Below, one piece after another: positions 34,338-44,075 of a stretch of 64,000 nucleotides of DNA (position 1 is its first letter; every line of letters starts with the position of its first letter). A model generated the notes under the pieces. That model searched no databases. It worked only from the letters and a program-made list of their open reading frames with translations, and had not been told where the DNA came from. The DNA is from WTFY01 sp026713925. Lineage in GTDB: Bacteria; Pseudomonadota; Gammaproteobacteria; UBA4575. The stretch covers positions 930,001-994,000 of the forward strand of contig OY759361.1 of assembly GCA_963662355.1 (NCBI GenBank), in the 5' to 3' direction. Position numbers and translations under genes: made by a program.

Positions 34338-35996
34338 GTGGATTTTGATATGATGTGTGCCATGAATACCGACGCGAGAAGGTCGGAACACAAGGCGTCA
34401 ACGGAGTTGAGAAAATGTGCCACCACCTCCGTTCATTCAGGAAGCTTCACAAGAACGCGCTGGCACTCCTTGCAGGCGATGATGTGTTCAGTCATCGTCG
34501 GTTGCTTCACAGCCGCCTGCTCGTCCAAGTCTATCCTGCCGGTTTCCGAACCCTCCCCGAACCTGCCCGAAAAATTCACCGGGGACGTGGTTGCCGATGC
34601 CTATGAGCCCCTGGAGTGGTGGAAGACATTCAGCGACCCTGCACTCGACCGGGTCGTCGAAGCCGTACTTGCCTCGAACTTCGACCTCGCGGAGGCCGTA
34701 GCCCGCGTGGAACAGGCCAGGGCTCGGGCGCACATTGCGAATGCAGCCAGGTACCCCGTGCTGCAGCCATCTACAGGCGTCGAGGATGTCGATACGCCTA
34801 CAAATTCGGGAGTTGGCGAGCAGATTGAGGAGATCGGTCTGAGTCCCGAGCTGAAAGAGCAGTTTGGTATCTCAGTGCCAGACCGGCTAGCCTTGACCAC
34901 GTACTCCCTAAGTGCAAACTTTTCCTATGAAGCCGATTTCTGGGATCGAAACCGTAACAATGCCCGGGCGGCCGGTGCTCAGCATCTGGCTTCGGAGTGG
35001 GACTATCGGGCAGCCCGCATCGGGGTCGTTGCGGAAACCGTGCGCACCTACCTCGAGATTGCCTACCTTCGTCGTCAACTGCAGTTGTCGGACGAAATCG
35101 TGGAAATCTTGCAGGACCGTGAGAAGCTTACTGCAACCCGGTACCATCGCGGGCTGAACACAGCCCGTGACCTCTACACGGCGCGGTTGAAACTGTGGAA
35201 TTCGCAGGCTGAATTACCTGCGATCGAAGGGCAGCTGGCCGATGCGGAGGGACGCCTTTGGGTGCTTCTGGGGGGATACCATGCGGATCTGGCCGGCATG
35301 CTGCCCGATTCCCTGTCGCCGTCCGTGACACTCAATCCCGTGCCGGTGGGAATACCGGCCGACCTTTTGATCCAGCGGCCCGATGTGGGTGCAGCAAGGC
35401 AGCGAATGGAAGCTGCCCGCTATGCGGTGGGGGCCCGACGCGCAGAACTCCGACCCTCCTTGTCCCTGTCCGGTTCCATCGGGCTGCAAGGCTCGGAAAC
35501 CCAGCAGTGGTTCGATGCGGCCCAGTGGTTCAAGAACTTGACCCTGAACCTGGTGGGCCCGGCATTCCAGGGCCAGCGGTTGCGCAATAACGTCACACTC
35601 GCTGAGACCCGGTGGCAAGAAGCCGTTTCCGCATACAAGCGTTCTGTCGTCTCTGCGGTCAATGAGGTGGAGGCTGTGCTGGCCAAGCTGGAGACCAACC
35701 GCCGCCGCCACGACCTGCTGAGTTCCTCTGTCGAGGAGGCACGGGCCGAGGCAGCATTTCAGGAACGGCGGTACAGGTCCGGAGTCGGGGATTATGATGA
35801 TTTTCTGGCTGCCTCGGAGACCCTTACCAGTGTGAATTCCTCGCTCGTGGCAGCAGAGCGTGATCTGGGTTTTACGAGGCTCGCGCTGCACCGCGCTTTG
35901 GGCGGCATGTGGACCGTCTCTGAGCCGGATGCCACTCAAACTGACCATTCATCGCAGGCTGCGAGCCTGCAGGCCGTATCCTTGTCCACCGAGTAA
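34338..35996 (+). CDS. RND efflux outer membrane lipoprotein (TolC/NodT/OprM family)
   Basis: The outer membrane channel of a tripartite RND exporter. The frame gives 552 residues. The lipobox VGCFTAAC near residue 57 shows that secretion begins close to the MMC at residue 48, so the true start is probably one of the ATGs between 34362 and 34482; I keep the longest frame. Two repeated coiled-coil halves of the OEP family are visible (LAEAVARVEQARARAHIANAARYPVL near 115; LLIQRPDVGAARQRMEAARYAVGARRAELRPSLSLSG near 345). Channel closure and periplasmic helices look complete. It is followed by the adaptor gene after 6 bases. Confidence 0.88.
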   Translation: MDFDMMCAMNTDARRSEHKASTELRKCATTSVHSGSFTRTRWHSLQAMMCSVIVGCFTAACSSKSILPVSEPSPNLPEKFTGDVVADAYEPLEWWKTFSDPALDRVVEAVLASNFDLAEAVARVEQARARAHIANAARYPVLQPSTGVEDVDTPTNSGVGEQIEEIGLSPELKEQFGISVPDRLALTTYSLSANFSYEADFWDRNRNNARAAGAQHLASEWDYRAARIGVVAETVRTYLEIAYLRRQLQLSDEIVEILQDREKLTATRYHRGLNTARDLYTARLKLWNSQAELPAIEGQLADAEGRLWVLLGGYHADLAGMLPDSLSPSVTLNPVPVGIPADLLIQRPDVGAARQRMEAARYAVGARRAELRPSLSLSGSIGLQGSETQQWFDAAQWFKNLTLNLVGPAFQGQRLRNNVTLAETRWQEAVSAYKRSVVSAVNEVEAVLAKLETNRRRHDLLSSSVEEARAEAAFQERRYRSGVGDYDDFLAASETLTSVNSSLVAAERDLGFTRLALHRALGGMWTVSEPDATQTDHSSQAASLQAVSLSTE

Positions 35997-36002
35997 ATCA
36001 GC

Positions 36003-37229
36003 ATGAGCAGACTAATGAGCAAACTGTTAGGCTACCTGGCTGCGGTAGTCATCCTCGCTGGCTCGGGGATGCTGGCAGTCTATCTTGTGTCACTGGCACC
36101 TGAACCGGAGCGCCGCGAGCAGCCGCCCCGGATCCCGTTTGTACAGTCGGCTCGGGTTGTGGCAGGTGTCGGTGCCATCCCTGTATACGGTGCCGGGACC
36201 GTGCGGCCCAGTGCGGAAATTGATATCACTGCGCAAGTCAGTGGCAGGATTGACTGGGTGAATCCGAGTTTCCACAGCGGTGGGCGAGTCGAGGCCGGCG
36301 AGGCGATCTTCCGCATTGAACAGGCGGATTACCTGTATCGCCTTCGCGAGGCTGAGGCTGATCTTGAAGAGCGGAAGGTAGCACTCCTCGAGGCTCAGGA
36401 ACAGGCCGCCGTGGCCCGCACAGAATACGCGCAGTATTCCGGGCGAAAACTTGAATCCGGAGCTACGGTCAATGAAGCGGGCCCCCTTGCTCTTCGGGAA
36501 CCTCAACTGAAGGCAGCCCAAGCCGCACTGAAACGTGAAGAAGCCCGGGTGGCTGAAGCCAAGCTGGCGCTTTCCAGAACGCGGGTGAAGGCACCTTTTG
36601 ACGGCTATGTGCGCGAAGAGTCGGTGGATATCGGGCAATTCCTGACGGTCGGCCAGGCTGTTGGGCGGCTGTTTGCCGCTAATGCCGTCGAGGTGGTCGT
36701 ACCCCTGTCGGATGCCAACACGGCCCTGATTCCGGGACTGTGGGAACTGCAGGCAGGCGCCACACGACGGGTGGATGCACGGGTGACGGCAAGGTATGCA
36801 GATGCACGCTATGTTTGGGACGGCTATGTGGACCGGGCCGAGGTGTCACTTGACAAGCAGACACGAACCATTGATGTGATTGTGCGAGTCCCCGAACCGT
36901 TTTCCGCAGGTACCCTGGTGAACGGGGCCGGTCACCGCGACCACTTCCCCCCGCTTCTGGTGGGCAAGTTTGTGGAGGCAGAGATCCAGGGTCTTGCACC
37001 GGAGAGCTATTATCGGGTACCGCGTTTGGCCCTGCAGCCGGGCAACGAAATTTGGGTGATACGCGATGACCAGAGGATCAGTATTGTTCCAGTACATGTC
37101 CTGCAGCGTGGTGATGATGAAATCTTTGTGACCGGTGCCCTCGCAAATGACCAGGCAGTTGTTATCGGCGGCATTCAGTTCGCCACTGAAGGCATGGTGG
37201 TACGTAGCCTGGACGCTACTGAACAATGA
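36003..37229 (+). CDS. RND efflux periplasmic adaptor (membrane fusion protein)
   Basis: A 408-residue HlyD/AcrA-type adaptor that connects the inner-membrane pump with the outer channel. There is an N-terminal membrane anchor (about 8-30) without a lipobox, then the biotinyl-lipoyl half-motif VSGRIDWVNPSFHSGGRVEAGEAIFRI near 79. A long Ala/Glu-rich coiled coil (about 110-185) leads to the second lipoyl half TRVKAPFDGYVREESVDIGQFL near 195. The beta-barrel part follows. The last codons overlap the pump's ATG (ATGA), so translation is coupled. The reading frame is intact. Confidence 0.92.
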   Translation: MSRLMSKLLGYLAAVVILAGSGMLAVYLVSLAPEPERREQPPRIPFVQSARVVAGVGAIPVYGAGTVRPSAEIDITAQVSGRIDWVNPSFHSGGRVEAGEAIFRIEQADYLYRLREAEADLEERKVALLEAQEQAAVARTEYAQYSGRKLESGATVNEAGPLALREPQLKAAQAALKREEARVAEAKLALSRTRVKAPFDGYVREESVDIGQFLTVGQAVGRLFAANAVEVVVPLSDANTALIPGLWELQAGATRRVDARVTARYADARYVWDGYVDRAEVSLDKQTRTIDVIVRVPEPFSAGTLVNGAGHRDHFPPLLVGKFVEAEIQGLAPESYYRVPRLALQPGNEIWVIRDDQRISIVPVHVLQRGDDEIFVTGALANDQAVVIGGIQFATEGMVVRSLDATEQ

Positions 37230-40200
37230 GCCGAAAAGAAAGTAATCTGGGTGAACCGGGCGGCCCGATCGCCTATATGGCGAGTAACAGCGTCGCTGCC
37301 AATCTGTTCATGTTCGCCATACTGGCAGCAGGTCTGGTGGCGTTGACTGGTCTGGAGCGGGAAGCTTGGCCTACGCTACCCTTCAACACTATCGAAGTTT
37401 CCATGGCCTACCCCGGTGCCACGCCAGAGGAAGTGGAAGAGTCGATCGTCGTCAAGATCGAGGAGCAGGTCAACTCGCTGGATGACGTTAAGGTAGTCAA
37501 GTCAATAGCGGCCCCGGGGATGGCATCGATCAGAATCGAACTGAAATCTGGTTCGGATATGGGTCGTGCGCTGGATGATATCAAATCGGCAGTCGGGCGC
37601 ATCCAGTCCTTCCCGGCTGGCGCCGAGCGTCCCGAGTTCAGGGAGATGACCAACCGGCAGAGCGTGATCCGTCTTATTGTCTATGGCGATATCTCCGAAC
37701 GTTCACTCAAGGAATTGGCGCACCGGGTGGAGGATGAACTCGCTTCACTTCCCTCCGTGTCAGCAGTCGAAACCAGCGGTGTGCGGGAATACGAGATTTC
37801 CATTGAAGTGCCGCAAAACCGCCTGCGTGCCCTGGGGCTTACCCTGGCTGACATTGCGAATACGATTCGCCATGGCTCCCTTGACCTGTCAGCAGGCAGC
37901 ATCGAAACCCGGGATGCCCAAGTGCGCGTACGCACTCTCGGACAGCGCTATGATCAACAGGATTTCGAGGAAATCGTCGTCCTTAGCCGCAGCGATGGCA
38001 CGGTCGTGCGTCTGGGCGAAATTGCCGTGGTTCACGATGGTTTTCGGGACACAGACCTGATCATCAGGCACCAGAACCAGCCTGGTGCCTTTGTCGAGGT
38101 CTACCGGTCTGACGGTGAACAGGTGATGGATGTTGCAACGGCTGTGCAGGAACACATTGCCAGCGTGATAGCTCCATCCCTTCCTGACGGTGTGGGAGTG
38201 ACTATCTGGAATGACGAATCCCAGACTTATGCGGAACGCGTCGACCTTCTAGTCAAGAATGGTTCCCTGGGCTTGTTGCTGGTATTCATCGCGCTGGTCC
38301 TGTTTCTCGAGATTCGGCTCGCCGTATGGGTGGCCGCAGGCTTGGCTGTCTCGGGAATCGGCGCCTTGGCCGTCATGCTGACGCTCGACATTGCGATCAA
38401 TACCATCTCCCTGTTTGCATTCGTCCTTGCTATCGGAATCGTTGTCGACGATGCCATTGTCGTAGCTGAACATATTCACTATGAACGCAAGCGGGGCACA
38501 CCGGGTGTTGTAGCGGCGATCCGCGGAGCACGGCGGATCAAGGTACCTTTGACGTTCGCCGTCCTCACTTCGGTCGCTGCATTCACCCCATTGCTCTTCA
38601 TTCCAGGAGGCATCGGGGAAATTTGGGGCGCATTGCCGGTCATCATCATTGGCATGCTGCTGATTTCTCTGGTCGAATCGTTGCTGATCTTGCCCAACCA
38701 TCTGTCCCATCTGCATGGTCCGGACTGGGTTCCAGCCAATTTTGCCGACCGGTTCTTTACACGGATCCAGAACTTTGTCGACCGCATGTTGAACAGGTTT
38801 GTGGACGGCCCTCTGGATCGCGGGTTGCGGTTTGCGACGGCTCAGCCCGTGGTGACGATCTCTGCTGCCATTGGAATGCTCATCATCAGCATCTCCCTGT
38901 TGCCGGCTGGCATTGTCAAAACAACTTTTGCTGATGTGGTGGAGGGCGACTTCGTGACAGCCAGTCTCGAGATGCCTGATGGGACAACTGCACAGCGGAC
39001 ATACGAGGTAGCGAGGGAATTGCAGGCGGCCGGGCACCGGGTCATAGAACGATTTTCGCATGACCGGCCCGAGGATGCGCCTCCATTGCTCTCCGGGGTT
39101 ACCGTGACGATTGGCCAGGGTCCTCGTGTCGAGGGAGGGGGGTTAGTGCCCGAACCTACCCTGAATCCGGAAGCCAATATTGCTACCATCGAGTTCAAGC
39201 TGCTGAGCGCGCAGCAGCGTCAAATCTCTACCAGGGCGGTAGTGGATGCATGGCGGGACGAGGTGGGAATCCTGCCCTATGTTCGGGGTGTCACCTTCAG
39301 CGGCGAAATTATTGATCTGGGTAACCCCATTGAGGCCGTGCTCTCGCATCCGGATCCGGAGCGCCTCGTCCAAGTTGCAAGCTCCGTGGTCAATAGCCTG
39401 CGCGGATTGAGGGAGTCTTTGACGTACGGTCCGATCACTCGCCGGGTGTCAAGGAGATTCAACTGGAGTTGAGGCCTGAAGCACGAACACTCGGACTTAC
39501 ACTTGAGGGAATGGCTCAACAGGCACGCTCAGCATTCTTCGGCGCCGAGGCCTTGCGGGTGCAGCGAGGGCGGGAAGAGGTACGGGTTTATGTGCGCCTG
39601 CCAGAGGATGAGCGCAATGCTATTACCGATGTCGAAAGGTATCTGATCCGTACGCCAAGCGGGGCCGAGGTACCACTAAGCCAGATAGCTCAGTTGAAAT
39701 CAGGCGTTTCGCCGCCGGCAGTCCGGCGCAAGGATGGACAGCGAGTCGTCACGGTCACGGCGGATGTGGACCAGACTGTGATTTCCGGCGGGGAAGCCAA
39801 TGGCATTTTGAAGGACTCGATTCTTGCGAAACTCTCGTCGGCTTTTCCCGATCTGACGTATACGTTCGGAGGTGAACAACAGCAGCAAATGGAGTCCCTG
39901 GACTCGCTGAAGCGGGGTTTCGTGCTCGCATTGCTCACGATTTTTGCGTTGCTGGCCATTCCCCTGCGCTCCTATACCAAACCGTTTATCATTATGGCCG
40001 TGATTCCGTTTGGGCTCATTGGCGCGATCATGGGTCACTGGGTCTTGGGTATTGCCATGAGTGCTGCATCCTTTATGGGAATCTTTGGCCTGAGCGGCGT
40101 AGTTGTGAACGACTCCTTGGTTATGATCGATTTTATTGACCAGCGACTCGACGAGGGTGCCCCTGCGCGAAACGCGATCATTGAGGGCGCCAAAGGGCGT

Positions 40201-40446
40201 TTTCGTCCAATTTTTCTCACCTCCGTGACCACATTCCTTGGCTTCACGCCTCTCATTCTTGAGCGTGCCATTCAAGCACAGTTCCTAGTTCCTTTTGCCG
40301 CATCGCTCGGTTTCGGTATTATGATCACCACGGCCATACTCATGATGGTCATCCCCGCACTGATGGCGATCCATCTGCGCAAAAAAATACGACGTGGTGA
40401 GGACAGCGTTCCTGCCCCCTCCACACCTGTTCATACAGCAGGTTGA
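37226..40446 (+). pseudogene. RND efflux inner-membrane transporter, split by a one-base frameshift
   Basis: Read as one gene this is an AcrB/HAE1-like proton-driven pump of about 1073 residues. It has 12 membrane helices in two blocks and paired periplasmic porter domains. The first frame runs 748 codons (37226-39472) and goes astray after SVVNSLRGL. In the next frame GVFDVRSDHSPGVKEIQLELRPE continues the family sequence into the C-terminal half (to 40446). One extra G in the GGG at 39411-39413 would join them. The first half holds the VVDDAIVVAEH helix 4 motif; the second half has GVVVNDSLVMIDF. As printed the pump is inactive. A sequencing error is as likely as true decay. Confidence 0.85.
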
Positions 40447-40582
40447 TCGCTCCCGCATGAGCCTTTGCAGCTATGAAAGGCCAGCCACAAGCGGGTCTGT
40501 CGGCTAGCCATAGATAATCGAGGACTCTGGTTCCTTAACGACACCTTGATCGTACAGGGTGGCAATCATATACTCGAGTGGT

Positions 40583-40597
40583 CTTATCGTGTATAAG
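40583..40597. repeat. Inverted repeat CTTAT-N5-ATAAG
   Basis: CTTAT (40583-40587) pairs with ATAAG (40593-40597). It is the first of three palindromes upstream of the Rieske oxygenase gene. A role as an operator is possible but unproven. Confidence 0.35.
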
Positions 40598-40733
40598 TAG
40601 CGGGGGGAAAGTTACAGTGGATTATCCTGTGTCTTTGCGAACGTGGCCGGAGTGTGGACCTGCATGTGGTTTGCAGTGTCACGTGTCATCGTCAAACTCC
40701 ATGTCCAGTAGCGCAAGACAGCCCAATTTTTAC

Positions 40734-40758
40734 TTGAGTCCTGCTTATCCTGACTCAA
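40734..40758. promoter_or_regulatory. Inverted repeat TTGAGTC-N11-GACTCAA, candidate operator
   Basis: Seven-base perfect arms at 40734-40740 and 40752-40758. The half-site resembles those of the neighbouring palindrome at 40777 (TTGACT). Spacing and position about 170 bases before the Rieske start suit a regulator binding site. Confidence 0.4.
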
Positions 40759-40776
40759 TTTTATATACATTCGTAC

Positions 40777-40806
40777 TTGACTGAGTAATAGTAAATTACT
40801 AGTCAA
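40777..40806. promoter_or_regulatory. 30-base imperfect palindrome, candidate operator or hairpin
   Basis: TTGACT(G)AGTAAT, loop AGTAA, ATTACT AGTCAA. Twelve paired positions are interrupted by one bulged G at 40783. The left arm begins with TTGACT, a good -35 hexamer, so a bound repressor would cover it. There is no regulator gene next to it. Confidence 0.45.
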
Positions 40807-40923
40807 TTCATTATAGTAAGCCTACAGCCATTGCTATGGAACCATGTTTTTGGGCACCATGAATATGGTTAGTTGACCACTAGGCAAGGTGCGTTGGCCA
40901 AACTACAAGCTATCCGGTGAAAA

Positions 40924-41997
40924 ATGCAGGCAAGTCAAACTGAGTGCAATGATCTTTCCTTGCTTTTCCCGTTTCCCGAAGGCTGGTACTTCGTAGCCAG
41001 CCGTCAGGCCATACTGAAAGAAAACCACATTCAAAAGACTTGGCTGGGTGTACAGATTGTAGCCTGGAGCGATGATGAGGGACGCATCTGCGTAGCCGAG
41101 TCGGTATGTCCGCATATGGGCTCGGACCTGGGGCCTGCTGCCGGAGGCCAGGTACGAAACGGCTGTCTTGTCTGTCCATTTCACGGCTTTGAATACGATA
41201 CAAGCGGCCAATGTGTGGCCACTCCCTTTGCCCCTGCACCCCGGTCCGCTAAACTGAAGGTGTTTGAGACACGGGAACTTCTAGGCCTTGTCTTTGCTTG
41301 GTGGGGAAGCAATGGACGGTCCTCACAGTGGAACCTTCCAGAGGATCCACCAACTGGACCCGACTGGGGCGAACTGGAGTTCCGGGCCATGCAGTTTCCT
41401 GGTCATCCCCAGGAAACTACCGAGAACGCCGTAGATCTGGCACACTTGAGGTATGTGCATGGCTACAGCAATGTCAGCCGGACAGCACCGGTGTCCGTGA
41501 ACAGTACCTGCCTTAAAAGTTGTTTCGACTTCAGGCGAACCCAGACTATCGCAGGAATGATGAGCTTTCAGTTTGATGTTTCCGCAGTGACCTACGTCTT
41601 CGGGCTGGGCTACTCATTCGTGCAGATTTACGAGCGTTCCTTGGGTATGGATTCGCGTTTGTGGGTGCTTGCAACCCCTGTTGATGGAAGGCTCATCGAC
41701 TTGGTTCTGGTCGGGCAGTTACGGGAAATGCGTAAACCAAAGCGGCCGGTCATCGGTATGCGGTTCATTCCTTTGAACCTGCGTACCAAGATCATGGGCA
41801 AAATCATTGCGTCTGTGCAAAAGCGGGATGTTTTACAGGATGTGGCGATATGGAGCCGGAAACGATATCGGCCCCACCCGAGACTGTGCCGGTCAGATGG
41901 TGAGATTGCAGTGTATCGGCGCTATTGCCAACAGTTCTATCCGGACCTCGACAGCGGTCAGGACTTGCAAGAACTTCGATCAGTTCGAGTATCGTGA
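40924..41997 (+). CDS. Rieske non-heme iron oxygenase, alpha-subunit type
   Basis: A 357-residue Rieske oxygenase. The [2Fe-2S] site is C62-x-H64 in CPHMG and C84-x2-H87 in CPFHGF. The mononuclear iron site is ENAVDLAHLRYVHG (Asp171, His174, His179). The C-terminal half forms the catalytic START-like domain. The architecture resembles steroid 9-alpha-hydroxylase KshA and the cholesterol-desaturase-type Rieske enzymes more than classical ring-hydroxylating dioxygenases; this is impression, not a search result. It needs a reductase, none of which is adjacent. It lies 62 bases upstream of the GPP34-P450 gene, probably in the same transcript. The frame is intact. Confidence 0.88.
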   Translation: MQASQTECNDLSLLFPFPEGWYFVASRQAILKENHIQKTWLGVQIVAWSDDEGRICVAESVCPHMGSDLGPAAGGQVRNGCLVCPFHGFEYDTSGQCVATPFAPAPRSAKLKVFETRELLGLVFAWWGSNGRSSQWNLPEDPPTGPDWGELEFRAMQFPGHPQETTENAVDLAHLRYVHGYSNVSRTAPVSVNSTCLKSCFDFRRTQTIAGMMSFQFDVSAVTYVFGLGYSFVQIYERSLGMDSRLWVLATPVDGRLIDLVLVGQLREMRKPKRPVIGMRFIPLNLRTKIMGKIIASVQKRDVLQDVAIWSRKRYRPHPRLCRSDGEIAVYRRYCQQFYPDLDSGQDLQELRSVRVS

Positions 41998-42059
41998 CGC
42001 TGGCGATACCGTGTGTAGTTCCGGCAAAGGTCCCAAGTTTCCAATTGCGGGTATGAATC

Positions 42060-44075
42060 ATGAGATTTGCTGAAGAAGTACTCCTGTTGTTGCTCGACGA
42101 GAAAACAGGCTATTTCATTCCCATCCCGGAGTGGAAAATGTCATGCGTGCTCGCAGGCAGCGTTCTGATAGACCTCTCGCTGGAGAACCGTGTTGATTCG
42201 GACCTGGAAACACTCACTCTGCTCGATCCGACTCCAACCGGTGATGAACTTTTGGATCCTGTGCTGGAGGAAATCGCACAGGAGACCCAGGTACATTCCC
42301 CGCAATACTGGGTAGAGCGAATTGCACGGCGCTCGGATGAGATCAGTACTATGGCGCTTGACCGCTTGACCAAACTGGGCATACTCAACGCCGATTCCGG
42401 CGGATTCTGGTCCCTGTCCAGCAGGGTCGCCCATTCAAGGCGCTATCCCACAGTTGACGGCAAGACCGGAGAAGAGATCAAAAGCCGAATTATGCGGGCA
42501 CTGCTGGACGATGAGATTCCGGACCCCCGCGACTTCGCCATCATCGGCCTTATGAATAGTTGTGGCGGAATACGTGCCATGCTTGAGCCCGAGGAATACG
42601 AGCTTGCCGAGGAGCGAATCGAACTCTTCAGCGGACTGGATCTGATTGGACGGACTATCGGGGCTGCGGTGCGCAGTTCCTATCAGCCCCCTGCAAGTAT
42701 CCGCTCCGTACAGCGCCCCTCATTGCCAGTCGCAGGGCTTTTCAGCTTCCTTTTATCGCGAACATTCCGTTCCGGAAACATACCGAAGTTCATGGCCGAG
42801 AAAAGCAAGGAGTTGGGGCCAGTTTTCCAGATCAATGCTCCTGGCCGTAAACTGGTAGTGTTGGCCAGTGCGGAAATGAATCGCTGGGTTGGCCACAAGG
42901 GCAGACTTTATCTGCGAACTCGGGATTACCTGGAAGGATTTCAAAAGGAGTGGGGCACTTCGCGGTCCATTGCCAGCTTGGACGGGGCAGACCACTTCCG
43001 CATGCGCAAAGCGGTACAGGCAGGCAATTCCCGTGCTGTCGTCGAGGACCGGGTGGGTGAAGTGCTGGCACTGGGCAGGCGCACATTTGCCAGCTGGGAA
43101 ATCGGGAAAGTCGTACCTGGAGAGATGAGTTGCCAGCGACTGGTTGGTGAACAGATTTCACAGTTGAGTGTAAGCGTTGAACCTTCCGAAATACTCGACG
43201 ATCTCCTTAAATTCGAATACCGGGCATTACTGGTCCATCTGTATCGTTTGATGCCTCGTTTCATGCTGCGCACGCCGGCCATGAAGCGGGCTCATGCACG
43301 TGTTCTGGAGCTTTATGCCCAGATTCATGCATCTCACACGCCTGCGCAACGGGAGGGCAAGCGAAGGGATCTGGTCGATGACCTGATGGCGTTACACCAG
43401 TCAGACCCCCAGTTCCTGCCAGAGACCGATTTGGGATTCTCGTTCATCGCCCCGATCATCGCTGGACACTACCTGGGAAGTGCAATGTCTTTCGCGATCT
43501 ATGAATTGCTGAAAAACCCCGATTTGCTGGATTGAATTACCGCCGAGGCTGACGCGCTGTTTGCAGATCGAGACCCGGTTGGTGCAGACCTCAACCAGTC
43601 AGCCTTCGATGTAACCCGCCGGTTTGTCATGGAGACACTGCGGCTGTATCCGGTCGTACCAATACACTTGCGCACTGCTATGAACGCATTTGAGGTCGAG
43701 GGTATGGAAATACCGGCCTACAGTACCGTTCTGGTCGCCTTTTCGGCAGTTCATTATGACGAGAAGCATTTCAAGGATCCTGATACTTTTGATATTGACA
43801 GGTATGCACCGCCCCGCAACGAACACAGGCAGGCCAGCGGTGTATATGTGCCTTTCGGCGTCGGGACACACATGTGCGGGGGAGCACGCTGGACCGAGTT
43901 GCAAATGGCCGTAAATCTGCTATTGATCGCCCGTCACCTTGAACTGGAGATGGTTCCAGCGGATTACAAGCTGAAAATCAATCCGCTGCCTAAACTCAGT
44001 CCGAACAGGAAGTTCAGGTTCCGTGTAGCGCGACATCGGTATCCCATCGAAAAGGCAGTGACAGCGACAGCCTAA
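42060..44075 (+). pseudogene. GPP34 domain-cytochrome P450 fusion interrupted by an in-frame TGA
   Basis: One frame of 671 residues if the TGA at 43533-43535 is read through. Residues 1 to about 205 look like a GPP34 (GOLPH3-like) domain: MRFAEEVLLLLLDEKTG, LAGSVLIDLSLENRVD, LLDPTPTGDELLDPVL, and a tail with DEIPDPRDFAIIGLMNSCGG. Residues from about 226 are a cytochrome P450, with C-helix HFRMRK near 312, ExxR in ETLRLYP (Glu525, Arg528) and heme loop FGVGTHMCGG (Cys606). The stop falls right after KNPDLLD, where CGA (Arg) to TGA would explain it; ITAEADALF continues in frame. The first part alone (491 residues) lacks heme-binding Cys. No Sec machinery or stem-loop was seen. Confidence 0.82.

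Larger units (their letters stand above)
40447..40923. other. AT-richer intergenic region with several palindromes
   Basis: This 477-base stretch lies between the RND pump and the Rieske gene. I see no gene. Its right half is clearly more AT-rich than the neighbouring genes and holds at least three inverted repeats listed separately. A TATAGT element at about 40813-40818 could be a -10 box for the Rieske gene, leaving a leader of about 100 bases; no convincing -35 pairs with it. Confidence 0.5.

Noticed and set aside
39400..39475. Programmed ribosomal frameshift in the RND pump
   Set aside because: There is no heptameric slippery sequence or downstream pseudoknot, and pumps of this family are not known to need frameshifting.
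43533..43535. TGA in the P450 as a selenocysteine codon
   Set aside because: The site is not a cysteine position in P450s, and no selenocysteine insertion stem-loop is visible after it. Nonsense mutation or error is simpler.
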